Shown here one piece after another: positions 56,717-64,000 of a stretch of 64,000 nt of DNA (its first letter is position 1; each line of letters starts with the position of its first letter). Origin of the DNA: Xanthobacter autotrophicus Py2. GTDB lineage: Bacteria; Pseudomonadota; Alphaproteobacteria; Rhizobiales; Xanthobacteraceae. Where the stretch lies: positions 1,268,001-1,332,000 of the forward strand of contig CP000781.1 in assembly GCA_000017645.1 (NCBI GenBank), in the 5' to 3' direction. The translations under genes and the position numbers were made by a program. The notes beneath the pieces are model-generated. The model was given only the letters and a program-made list of their open reading frames with translations. It made no database searches and was not told the DNA's origin.

Positions 56717-57430
56717 ATGCTCGCTTCTGCCCTGGAAGCCTTTCGCCAGACCTTCTCGCCGCTGCTGCGCGGCATGCTCTTGAAGTCCATGGCGCTAGCG
56801 GCGCTGCTGCTGGTGGTCCTCGCCATCGCTCTGGAGGCGGCGCTCACCCATTTCGTGCACGTGCCGTCCTATCCCTGGGTGGAGACCACCCTTGCCATCA
56901 TCGCGGGCTTCGGCCTCGTCTTCGGCATCATCTACCTGATGCCGGCGGTGTCCTCGCTGGTGGCGGGCCTGTTCCTGGACGACGTGGCCGAGCGGGTGGA
57001 GAAGGCGAGCTATCCCATGGATCCGCCGGGCCAGCCCCAGCCGGTGCTGCGCTCCCTGTTCTATTCGCTGCGCTTCTTCGGCGTGGTGCTGGCGGTGAAC
57101 CTTGCGGCCCTGCTGCTGCTGCTGGTGCCAGGGGTAAACGTCATCATCTTCTACGTGGCCAACGCCTATCTCATCAGCCGGGAATATTTCGAGCTGGCGG
57201 CCATGCGCTATCGCACCCCGGAAGAGGCGCGGCGGTTGCGGCAGGCCCATGGGGTGCAGGTTTTCGTGGCCGGGCTCTTGATCGCGCCGATCCTCTTCGT
57301 GCCGATCCTGAACCTCATCCTGCCGGTGTTCGGCACCGCCTTCATGGTGCATTTCCACCGCCGCATCGCCCCGCTCCCGCTGCTGCGCGACCGCGACGGC
57401 GCGCTGGTGATCGAGGGGCGGGCACTGTAG
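56717..57430 (+). CDS. EI24/CysZ-family integral membrane protein
   Basis: 237 residues with at least four membrane segments (about 20-45, 60-95, 120-150, 180-210). The family pattern FSPLLRGMLLKSMALAALLLVVLAIALE, then a cytoplasmic loop with YPMDPPGQPQPVLRSLFYSLRF, and ISREYFELAAMRYRTPEEARRLRQAHGVQVFVAG is that of EI24 domain proteins, which include the sulfate transporter CysZ. Sulfate uptake is possible but not shown. It ends next to a T-run and a dispersed repeat. Confidence 0.82.
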   Translation: MLASALEAFRQTFSPLLRGMLLKSMALAALLLVVLAIALEAALTHFVHVPSYPWVETTLAIIAGFGLVFGIIYLMPAVSSLVAGLFLDDVAERVEKASYPMDPPGQPQPVLRSLFYSLRFFGVVLAVNLAALLLLLVPGVNVIIFYVANAYLISREYFELAAMRYRTPEEARRLRQAHGVQVFVAGLLIAPILFVPILNLILPVFGTAFMVHFHRRIAPLPLLRDRDGALVIEGRAL

Positions 57431-57443
57431 ATTTTTTCGTGCT

Positions 57444-57487
57444 GCGTTTTCTTCACGCGAACCGGTACCCACTTCGCTCGAAAACGC
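57444..57487. repeat. 44-bp Rhizobiales-type dispersed palindromic repeat
   Basis: Outer arms GCGTTTTC / GAAAACGC and inner arms GCGAA / TTCGC enclose a GGTACC core. I recognise this as a palindromic repeat recurring in many Rhizobiales genomes. It sits between two convergent genes, one base after its end being the UbiB-family stop region. Confidence 0.75.
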
Positions 57488-57488
57488 T

Positions 57489-58847
57489 TCAAAGCCCCGC
57501 CGCCCTCAGCGCGTCCGACTGGCGCGTGGCCACCTCTTCGGCGGAGAAGTCGCCCATGGCGGCCTCGAACAGGCGGTGGAAGTTCAGTTCCGCCTTGAGG
57601 TGCAGGAAAACGGCGCCGAGGCCCACGGCGGCGCGGTCCATGAACACGAACTCGCGCGGCACCGTCACCGGCCCCAGCTCCTTCAGGGCCTTGTGCACGG
57701 TGAAAGCTTCCCTGCGGCCGTACTGGCCCGGCGCCACCCCGTCGGCGATGGAACGCACCCGGTCGTCCATGAGCGGGCCGTAGATGAAGCGCGCCCAGAT
57801 GTTCAGCACGTCGATCAGCTCGCGCTTCAGACCCTTGAAGCCCCAGGTCTCGTAGGCATGCACCACGCGGGCCTCGTCACCCGCGATCAGGCCGCGATAA
57901 AGCTCCACCACCCCGGCCACGAAGCGCGGCGGGAAGATGCGCACGCAGCCGTAGTCCAGCAGGTTGATGCCGGCCGGGCGGCCAGCCTCGGAGAACACGG
58001 TGTAATTGCCCAGGTGCGGATCGCCGTGGATCACCCCGAACCGGCTGAACGGCAGCCACCAGGCGGCGAACATGGCCTCGGCCAGCTGGTTGCGTTCCTC
58101 CAGCGGATGGTCGGTGAAGCCGAGGATCTTCTCGCCCTCCAGCCATTGCAGGGTCAACAGGCGGCCGGTGGAGAGGTCGTCGCGCACGCGGGGCACGCGC
58201 ACCCGGCTCTCGTCCGCGAGCATGAAGGCGTAGAGGGCGGCGTGGCGGGCCTCGCGGCGATAGTCCAGCTCCTCGCGCACCCGCTCGCCGATTTCGGTGG
58301 CGATCTCGCGGGTGTCGATGGCCCCGTCCATGCGGCGCTGGATGGAGAACAGGATGTCGAGCTGGGAGAGGTCCGCCTCCACCGCCGCCTGCATGTCGGG
58401 ATACTGGAGCTTGCAGGCCACGTCCTCGCCATCCAGCGTCACCGCCCTGTGCACCTGCCCGAGAGAGGCGGCGGCGGCCGGCTGGTGGGAGAAGGACGCG
58501 AACCGTGTCTCCCAGTCGCGGCCCAGCTCCGCCATCATGCGCCGGCGCACGAAGGCCCAGCCCATGGGCGGGGCATCGCTCTGCAGCTTCTGCAGCTCGG
58601 CGGCATATTCGGGGGGCAGGGCGTCGGGAATGGTGGCCATCAGCTGCGCCACCTTCATCAACGGCCCTTTCAGCCCGCCCAGCGCGGCGGTGAGGGCGGC
58701 GGCGTTGGAGCTGTTGCGGTCGAGGCCCATGAGCCGTGTGCCGGCGATGCGCGCCGCGACGCCCCCCACATTGGCGCCGACGCGGGCATAGCGCGCGGCG
58801 CGGGCGGAAAAGCGGTTGCGTTCGTCGTCGGCGATCTTGTCGGACAT
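57489..58847 (-). CDS. ABC1/AarF (UbiB-like) atypical kinase family protein
   Basis: 452 residues from ATG 58847. The family N-terminal segment is GPLMKVAQLMATIPDALPPEYAAELQKLQ, where the usual K-x-G-Q appears as KVAQ. Then AAASLGQVHRAV, EVREELDYRREARHA-like region, HGDPHLGNYTV and LLDYGCVR (metal-binding Asp). Members support ubiquinone biosynthesis or lipid homeostasis by ATPase rather than protein-kinase activity. It lacks the C-terminal membrane helices of true UbiB, so it is a soluble paralogue and I leave the symbol empty. Confidence 0.85.
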   Translation of the reverse strand: MSDKIADDERNRFSARAARYARVGANVGGVAARIAGTRLMGLDRNSSNAAALTAALGGLKGPLMKVAQLMATIPDALPPEYAAELQKLQSDAPPMGWAFVRRRMMAELGRDWETRFASFSHQPAAAASLGQVHRAVTLDGEDVACKLQYPDMQAAVEADLSQLDILFSIQRRMDGAIDTREIATEIGERVREELDYRREARHAALYAFMLADESRVRVPRVRDDLSTGRLLTLQWLEGEKILGFTDHPLEERNQLAEAMFAAWWLPFSRFGVIHGDPHLGNYTVFSEAGRPAGINLLDYGCVRIFPPRFVAGVVELYRGLIAGDEARVVHAYETWGFKGLKRELIDVLNIWARFIYGPLMDDRVRSIADGVAPGQYGRREAFTVHKALKELGPVTVPREFVFMDRAAVGLGAVFLHLKAELNFHRLFEAAMGDFSAEEVATRQSDALRAAGL

Positions 58848-59039
58848 GGGGGGCTCGGAAATGGGGGCCCGGCGTGTTGCGCGTGCCGGCTTACTACGCA
58901 CAGGCGGCCCGGTCGGATCGAGAGGTGAGGGCGAGGAGGGTGGGGCGCAAAAGCGGCGTCAGCGCGTCCACGCGAAACACGGTGGCGTCATCGCCTGCGT
59001 CATAGTTGCCGACCTCGGGGGGGGGCATGGCGGGATGGG

Positions 59040-60131
59040 TCAGGGCGCGTGCGGGCGGAAGCCCACCGCGCCGGCGTCGGCGTCGAAGAGATAGTCAAAG
59101 GCGTTCAGCGCCCGCACTGTGGTGTTGACGAAGATGGGCCGCCGCCCGCGTCCCACCAGCATCGCCGCCTGAGGCACCACCGGATCACTCGCGTCACCCA
59201 CCGTGAAGGCGTAGGCGGGCGCGGTGGCGCCGGGGCCGGGGGAGACGGCGAGGCGTGTCCCGTTCGCCACCACGGGCGCACCGCGCGCCGAGCGGGCCAC
59301 AAGGCCGTCGGTCTGGGCCTGCGGGAGCGACAGGAACATGGTGGTGACCCCGGTATCCATCAGCAGCGTGCCGCAGGCGGCGGGGGTGCGGCCGGCGAGG
59401 GAGAGGCAGACGGGCGTTGCCGCCCAGTCACCGGTTTGCGGGTCGGCGGTGAGCTTCACCTGCGAAAAGCCCTGTGCGTCGCCGGCTGAAAGGCCCACCG
59501 TCACCGACTGCCGGCGTACCACATAGCCGCGCCCGAGGGCGCCGGGCTGGCCGGGCGTGCCCATGCCCGGCAGGCTGAGGAAGGGGTTGCGGTCCGGCGT
59601 CGCGCCGGGTTGGTGATCGCGGCTGCGGGCGAAGCCGATGCCGAGCATGGCCACGCGGCGCGGCGCCTCCTGCGGGCGGCAGGAGCGGGCGCGCTTCAGG
59701 CAATCGATGCGGGTGACGGCGAGCACGCGGATCGGGCGGGTGGTGAGGCTGGTGCCGTCCGCGCCGGTCAGGGTCACCGGCGTCTCCACATAGACCCCGC
59801 GCATGATGCGGCCGGAGGAGGAATAGGTCAGTTCCCCCGGCCCGAGCTGCGGGAGCGCCTCGAACCCGGCGATGGAGGTGGCGGACACCACCACGCCGGT
59901 GGAGCCCGTGTCCATCACCGCCCGGTGGATTTCGCCGCCCACCGACAGGCCCAGGGTGGGCGGGCGGCGGATCGGCGCTCCGTCAGGCGGTGCGTTGAGG
60001 TAGGGCAGGGTGAGGCCCTGCTGCGCCGCCGCCCCTCCCGCCGCAAGGGCGGGGAGCAGGAGAGCGGCAAGCACGCGAGCGGCAAGCAAGACGGCGGCAA
60101 GGAACGCGGCGGGAGAGCGGACGCGGTTCAC
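59040..60131 (-). CDS. Secreted two-lobed aspartic-protease-like protein
   Basis: 363 residues with a signal sequence (FLAAVLLAARVLAALLLPALAAGGAAAQQ). Two Asp-Thr-Gly motifs, VMDTGSTGVVVSA near residue 70 and LLMDTGVTTMFLS near 260, lie in lobes of similar size, the layout of pepsin-like enzymes rather than single-lobe retropepsins. Bacterial pepsin-fold proteins are few. Whether it is active, and on what substrate, is not evident. It is a single gene flanked by an ABC1-kinase gene and an HDAC-family gene. Confidence 0.7.
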   Translation of the reverse strand: MNRVRSPAAFLAAVLLAARVLAALLLPALAAGGAAAQQGLTLPYLNAPPDGAPIRRPPTLGLSVGGEIHRAVMDTGSTGVVVSATSIAGFEALPQLGPGELTYSSSGRIMRGVYVETPVTLTGADGTSLTTRPIRVLAVTRIDCLKRARSCRPQEAPRRVAMLGIGFARSRDHQPGATPDRNPFLSLPGMGTPGQPGALGRGYVVRRQSVTVGLSAGDAQGFSQVKLTADPQTGDWAATPVCLSLAGRTPAACGTLLMDTGVTTMFLSLPQAQTDGLVARSARGAPVVANGTRLAVSPGPGATAPAYAFTVGDASDPVVPQAAMLVGRGRRPIFVNTTVRALNAFDYLFDADAGAVGFRPHAP

Positions 60132-60212
60132 GGCAACAGCTCCTCGGATCGCGACGGCCGGTGTCTTTCCGCCGCGAAGATCGCTTCGGCGGGCGGCCCG
60201 CCGAAGCCCCCC

Positions 60213-61142
60213 TCAGCCGTGCATAAGCGCGCAGACGTGCGCGGCGGCGGAGGAGGCGAGGCCTTCCAGATCGTAGCCGCCTTCCAGCACCGACACGACA
60301 CGCCCCTGGCAGGTGGCGTCGGCCACTTCCATCAGCCGGCGGGTGACCCAGCCGAAGTCGGTGTCCACCAGGCGCAGCGAGGCCAGCGGATCGCGGATAT
60401 GGGCGTCGAAGCCGGCCGAGATCAGGATCAGGTCCGGCGAGAAGGCGGAGATGCGCGGCAGGATGCGCGTTTCCATGGCCTCCTTGAACACCGCTCCGTC
60501 GTCGCCCGAGCGCAGCGGGGCGTTGACGATGGTGTTGGCGTCCCCGGTCTCGCTCACGGCGCCGGTGCCGGGATAGAGCGGCATCTCGTGGGTGGAGCAG
60601 TAGAGCACGCTGTCGTCGGCCCAGAAGATGTCCTGGGTGCCGTTGCCGTGGTGCACGTCGAAATCCACGATGGCGACCCGGCCGAGGCCGAATTTCGCCT
60701 GGGCGTGGCGGGCGGCGATGGCCACCTGGTTGAGCAGGCAGAAGCCCATGGGCTTGCGGGTCTCGCAATGGTGGCCCGGCGGGCGCATGGCGACGAAGGC
60801 GTTCTGCACCTTGCCTTCCAGCACCTCGTCCACCGCGTAGCAGGCGCCGCCCACCGCGCGCAGGGCCGCTTCCCAGCTGCCGGGGGACAGCACCGTATCC
60901 GAATCGATGCGCACCAGCCCGTCCTTAGGCGAAGCCTCGCCCATGGCATCGACGAAGTCGCCGGGATGGACGCGGATGATGTCCTCGCGCGCGCCGAGGG
61001 GGGCGAGGTCGCGGATGAGGTGGGTGAACTTCTCCTGCTCGAAGATACGGTCGAGGGCGCGCAACCGGTCCGGCCGCTCGGGATGTCCGGGCGGGGTCAC
61101 ATGGTTGAGGCCGGCAGGATGGGTAACAAGCAGCGTGTGCAT
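60213..61142 (-). CDS. Histone deacetylase-family protein (acetoin utilisation / polyamine deacetylase-like)
   Basis: 309 residues from ATG 61142. Zinc-dependent arginase/deacetylase fold: HPERPDRLRALDRIF, MRPPGHHCETRKPMGFCLLNQVAI (catalytic His pair), VDFDVHHGNGTQDIFW (metal Asp and His), LILISAGFDAHIRDPL (metal Asp) and LEGGYDLEGLA (catalytic Tyr). Class II-type bacterial member; substrates may be acetylated proteins or polyamines. Its stop is 81 bases before the next gene in line. Confidence 0.92.
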   Translation of the reverse strand: MHTLLVTHPAGLNHVTPPGHPERPDRLRALDRIFEQEKFTHLIRDLAPLGAREDIIRVHPGDFVDAMGEASPKDGLVRIDSDTVLSPGSWEAALRAVGGACYAVDEVLEGKVQNAFVAMRPPGHHCETRKPMGFCLLNQVAIAARHAQAKFGLGRVAIVDFDVHHGNGTQDIFWADDSVLYCSTHEMPLYPGTGAVSETGDANTIVNAPLRSGDDGAVFKEAMETRILPRISAFSPDLILISAGFDAHIRDPLASLRLVDTDFGWVTRRLMEVADATCQGRVVSVLEGGYDLEGLASSAAAHVCALMHG

Positions 61143-61315
61143 GAGCCTTGGCGTCTCCCTGAGCCGTGCGCCCTGGCCGTGCATCTTGGCCTTGGCTTGG
61201 TTTCCGGCGTTTTCGCCTGTTGTCCTTGACATACCATATTCCAGCGCTTGGGGCAGGGTGTTGCGCCGGATCAAGAAGCGGTTTCGACCAAAGGCGCGGG
61301 TGCTCCGCGCGGGAT

Positions 61316-62311
61316 TCAACCTTCTGCCCGCTGGGGGCGGGCCATGAGCGCCTCGATGGCGCCGTCGATGGACAGGCGGCCCTGCAGCACCCCGTCCACC
61401 GCCGCGCTCACCGGCACGTCCACGTCCTTGGCGCGGGCCATCTCCACCAGCACGGAGGCGGTGAAGGCGCCTTCCGCCAGCTTGTCGCCGGTGGCCGCGC
61501 CGGCTCCCAACGCCTGGCCGAAGGCAAAGTTGCGCGATTGCGGGCCGGACGTGGTGAGGATGAGATCGCCGAGGCCGGAGAGGCCGGTGATGGTCTCCGC
61601 CTTCGCCCCATAGGCGCGGCCGAAGCGCATCAGCTCGGCAAAGCCCCGCGCCACCAGCGCCGCCGCAGCGCTCGCCCCGAGCCGGCGGCCGGACACGATG
61701 CCGGCGGCGATGGCCAGCACGTTCTTGGTGGCGCCGCCGATCTCCGCCCCGCGCACATCGGCGGAATGGTAGAGCCTGAGCGTGGACGAGCCGAGCGCCG
61801 CGGCCAGCTCCATCGCCAGCTGCTCGTCATGGGCGGCGAGGGTGACGGCGGTGGGCAGGCCGGCGGCGACATCGGTGGCGAAGCTGGGGCCGGAGAGCAC
61901 GGCCGGGCGCGCGCCGGGCATGGCCTCGCCGATCACCTCGCTCATGAAGGCGCGGGTGCCGCGCTCGATGCCCTTGGCGCAGGAGATCACCGGCAGGCCG
62001 TCGCGGGCGAGTGGGGCAAGGCGCGCCAGCGCCGTCCGGCAGGCCTGCGCCGGCACCACCAGCAGCAGGGCGTCGGTTGCGGCCACGGCGGCGAGATCCG
62101 CGGTGGGGGTGACGGCGGGATCGAGCGCGATGCCCGGAAGGTCCGGCCGGTTCTCGCGCAATTGCGCCATCTCGGCCATGGCGGCGGCGTCGCGGCCCCA
62201 CAGCACCACCTCGCGGCCGCCCTGGCGACCGGCGCGGGCGGCGGCATTGGCGAGCGCGGTGCCCCACGCGCCCGCACCCATGACGCCGATGCGCCGGTAA
62301 GCAGCAGCCAT
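61316..62311 (-). CDS. gpsA: Glycerol-3-phosphate dehydrogenase (NAD(P)+)
   Basis: Makes sn-glycerol-3-phosphate for phospholipids. 331 residues. Cofactor motif [16 protein letters not shown], catalytic region [48 protein letters not shown] (catalytic Lys) and [13 protein letters not shown]. It lies six bases after tsaD in the same direction, a pairing common in alphaproteobacteria. Confidence 0.95.
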   Translation of the reverse strand: MAAAYRRIGVMGAGAWGTALANAAARAGRQGGREVVLWGRDAAAMAEMAQLRENRPDLPGIALDPAVTPTADLAAVAATDALLLVVPAQACRTALARLAPLARDGLPVISCAKGIERGTRAFMSEVIGEAMPGARPAVLSGPSFATDVAAGLPTAVTLAAHDEQLAMELAAALGSSTLRLYHSADVRGAEIGGATKNVLAIAAGIVSGRRLGASAAAALVARGFAELMRFGRAYGAKAETITGLSGLGDLILTTSGPQSRNFAFGQALGAGAATGDKLAEGAFTASVLVEMARAKDVDVPVSAAVDGVLQGRLSIDGAIEALMARPQRAEG

Positions 62312-62317
62312 CGTGCG

Positions 62318-63388
62318 TCAGGCCCGGGCGTTGGCGGAGGCGGCGGCCGAGGGGTCCAGCGGCCAGCGGGCGCGGGGGCTGAAATCGAGCCGGTCGCGCA
62401 TGCCGCGCGACAGCCGCTCGGCCCCGGCCCAGGCGATCATGGCGCCATTGTCGGTGCACAGCTCCGGCGACGGCATGGCGAAGCGGGTGTTCAGCTCGGC
62501 GGCCACCTTGGCCAGTGTCTCGCGGATCATGCCATTGGCGGCGACCCCGCCGGCCACCACCAAAGCGGTGGGGCCACGGCCCAGCCGGTCGCGGAAGGCG
62601 CGGGCGCCGGCACGTACCCGATCGGCAATCAGGTCCACCACCGCCGCCTGGAAGCTGGCGCACAGGTCCGCCACGTCGTCGTCGGAGAGCGGGGCAAGGC
62701 GGTCCGCTTCAAGCCGCACGGCGGTCTTGAGGCCGGAGAGGGAAAAGTCCGGCTCGCGCCGGCCCAGCATGGGGCGGGGAAAGGCGAAGCGGCCGGCATA
62801 ACCGAGCCTGGCCTGTGCCTCCACCTGCGGCCCGCCGGGATAGGGCAGGCTGAGCATCTTCGCCACCTTGTCGAAGGCCTCGCCCACGGCATCGTCCAGC
62901 GTGGTGCCGAGGCGGGTGTAGCGGCCCACGTCCTCCACCGCGAGAAGCTGGGTGTGGCCGCCGGAGACCAGCAGCAGCAGATAGGGGAAGGCGACGCCGT
63001 CGGTGAGGCGCGCGGTCAGCGCGTGGGCTTCCAGATGGTTCACCGCCACCAGCGGCTTCTTGGCGGCCAGCGCGATGGCCTTGGCGGTGGTGAGGCCGAC
63101 GATGACCCCGCCGATGAGCCCCGGCCCGGCCGCCGCCGCGATGCCCGACAGCTCGGAATAATCCGCATTGGCCTGGCGCATGGCCTCGGCGATGACGTGG
63201 TCGAGGATCTCCACATGGGCGCGCGCCGCGATCTCCGGCACCACGCCGCCATAGGGCGAGTGGATCTCCACCTGCGAGCGGATCACGTTGGAGCGGATGT
63301 CGGACGCCCCCGAAGGCGAGCGCGCCACCACCGCCGCCGATGTCTCGTCGCACGTGGTCTCGATGCCGAGCACCAGAAGATCGGCCAC
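62318..63388 (-). CDS. tsaD: tRNA N6-adenosine threonylcarbamoyltransferase
   Basis: Transfers threonylcarbamoyl to A37 of ANN-decoding tRNAs, with TsaB and TsaE. 356 residues from GTG 63388, preceded by GGGAGGGTGAGG, which beats the longer frame from 63496 whose N-terminal 36 residues lack family character. Motifs [16 protein letters not shown], metal-binding His118 and His122 (VNHLEAHAL), [15 protein letters not shown] and [12 protein letters not shown]. It is divergent from hemC across 106 bases. Confidence 0.95.
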   Translation of the reverse strand: MADLLVLGIETTCDETSAAVVARSPSGASDIRSNVIRSQVEIHSPYGGVVPEIAARAHVEILDHVIAEAMRQANADYSELSGIAAAAGPGLIGGVIVGLTTAKAIALAAKKPLVAVNHLEAHALTARLTDGVAFPYLLLLVSGGHTQLLAVEDVGRYTRLGTTLDDAVGEAFDKVAKMLSLPYPGGPQVEAQARLGYAGRFAFPRPMLGRREPDFSLSGLKTAVRLEADRLAPLSDDDVADLCASFQAAVVDLIADRVRAGARAFRDRLGRGPTALVVAGGVAANGMIRETLAKVAAELNTRFAMPSPELCTDNGAMIAWAGAERLSRGMRDRLDFSPRARWPLDPSAAASANARA

Positions 63389-63494
63389 GCCCTCACCCTC
63401 CCAGATCCGTTCTTGTACGGTATTCCAATATGGAGCCGCTGCGCCCGAACGCCGCTCTATCCCATTTCGATTCCGTCGCGCATTGTACGCCGCC

Positions 63495-64000
63495 ATGAGT
63501 GAGAATACGAAATCCGTTTACCATCCCGTCCACCCCCGTTTGCGCATCGGCACCCGTGGCAGCCCGCTGGCCCTGTGGCAGGCCCATGCGGTGCAGGCCG
63601 CGCTCGCTGTTGCGCTGGGGGTCGAGAAGGAGGCCATCGCCGTCGAGGTCATCAAGACCTCCGGCGACCAGATCCAGGACCGGGCGCTGTCCGAGGCGGG
63701 GGGCAAGGGCCTCTTCACCAAGGAGATCGAGGAGGCGCTGCTGGACGGCCGCGTCGACCTCGCCGTCCATTCCGCCAAGGACGTGGCGACGGTGCTGCCC
63801 GATGGCCTGCATCTGGCCGGCTATCTGCCGCGCGCCGACGTGCGCGATGCCCTGATTCTCAAGTCCGGCGCCGCGCTGGCCGACCTGCCGGCGGGCGCGA
63901 AGGTGGGCACCGCCTCGCTGCGGCGGGAGGCGCAGTTGCGCCGCATCCGTCCGGATCTGAAGGTGGAGCTGCTGCGCGGCAACGTCCACACCCGCCTCGC
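63495..64000 (+). CDS. hemC: Hydroxymethylbilane synthase, N-terminal part
   Basis: Polymerises four porphobilinogen units in tetrapyrrole synthesis. ATG at 63495; the frame is open to the window end, giving 168 residues. [69 protein letters not shown] and [18 protein letters not shown] with [11 protein letters not shown] are strictly diagnostic. The dipyrromethane-cofactor Cys lies beyond the window. The divergent tsaD-hemC layout is a conserved alphaproteobacterial one. Confidence 0.95.
   Translation, partial: MSENTKSVYHPVHPRLRIGTRGSPLALWQAHAVQAALAVALGVEKEAIAVEVIKTSGDQIQDRALSEAGGKGLFTKEIEEALLDGRVDLAVHSAKDVATVLPDGLHLAGYLPRADVRDALILKSGAALADLPAGAKVGTASLRREAQLRRIRPDLKVELLRGNVHTRL

Noticed and set aside
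61166..63502. 778-codon plus-strand frame
   Set aside because: Antisense to gpsA and tsaD, no recognisable motifs.

Overview
The window is GC-rich, tightly packed bacterial chromosome. It fits an alphaproteobacterium of the order Hyphomicrobiales (Rhizobiales), probably the Xanthobacteraceae (Xanthobacter/Azorhizobium/Ancylobacter type). The grounds are a glnII gene divergent from a DUF2735 (GstI-type) gene, divergent tsaD and hemC, a TIGR02300 protein, an IclR-type pca regulator, and palindromic repeats of a kind I associate with this order. The family-level guess is inference.

Layout. 1-4850: a probable island remnant with a type I restriction HsdR (cut by the window edge), a serine recombinase, a ParB-like gene broken by a frameshift, and an RNase HI with an odd tail. 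It lies against the 3' end of a tRNA-Ala(CGC). 4.9-9.9 kb: a small RND efflux operon with a DUF2892 protein, divergent from an ArsR regulator of the SqrR/BigR persulfide-sensing type. 9.9-15.5 kb: housekeeping genes (methyltransferase, EVE protein, monooxygenase-like protein, cysteine-cluster protein, cmk, aroA, TIGR02300 protein) and two tRNA-Ala(GGC) genes. 15.9-20.7 kb: a three-gene two-component module and bioB.

20.8-42.6 kb is the metabolic core. pcaD-pcaJ-pcaI-catC-pcaF with divergent pcaR covers lower beta-ketoadipate metabolism. catR/catB-catA-benA-benB-benC-benK plus a short-chain dehydrogenase covers benzoate to muconolactone. Together they can take benzoate to succinyl-CoA and acetyl-CoA if the dehydrogenase does the BenD step. 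Between the two halves sits an organosulfur operon: two flavin monooxygenases, a MetQ-like binding protein, a DszC/SfnB-like flavoprotein and a nitroreductase-like protein. It is preceded by a nine-codon open frame, MSCACCLL, with a good ribosome-binding site, which is a candidate cysteine-sensing leader peptide.

42.8-49.3 kb: nitrogen and methionine functions, namely the GstI-type gene and glnII with a textbook sigma-54 promoter, tam, and metN-metI-metQ. 49.5-55.9 kb: a TetR gene, a DUF1348 gene, and a tetR-MFP-RND efflux operon with two operator-like repeats. 56-64 kb: DUF3574 protein, an EI24/CysZ-like membrane protein, an ABC1/UbiB-family kinase, a two-lobed aspartic-protease-like protein, a histone-deacetylase-family protein, gpsA, tsaD and the start of hemC.

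No CRISPR array, rRNA, complete prophage or intact insertion sequence was seen. Three palindromic dispersed repeats and several strong operator-like palindromes lie in the intergenic gaps.
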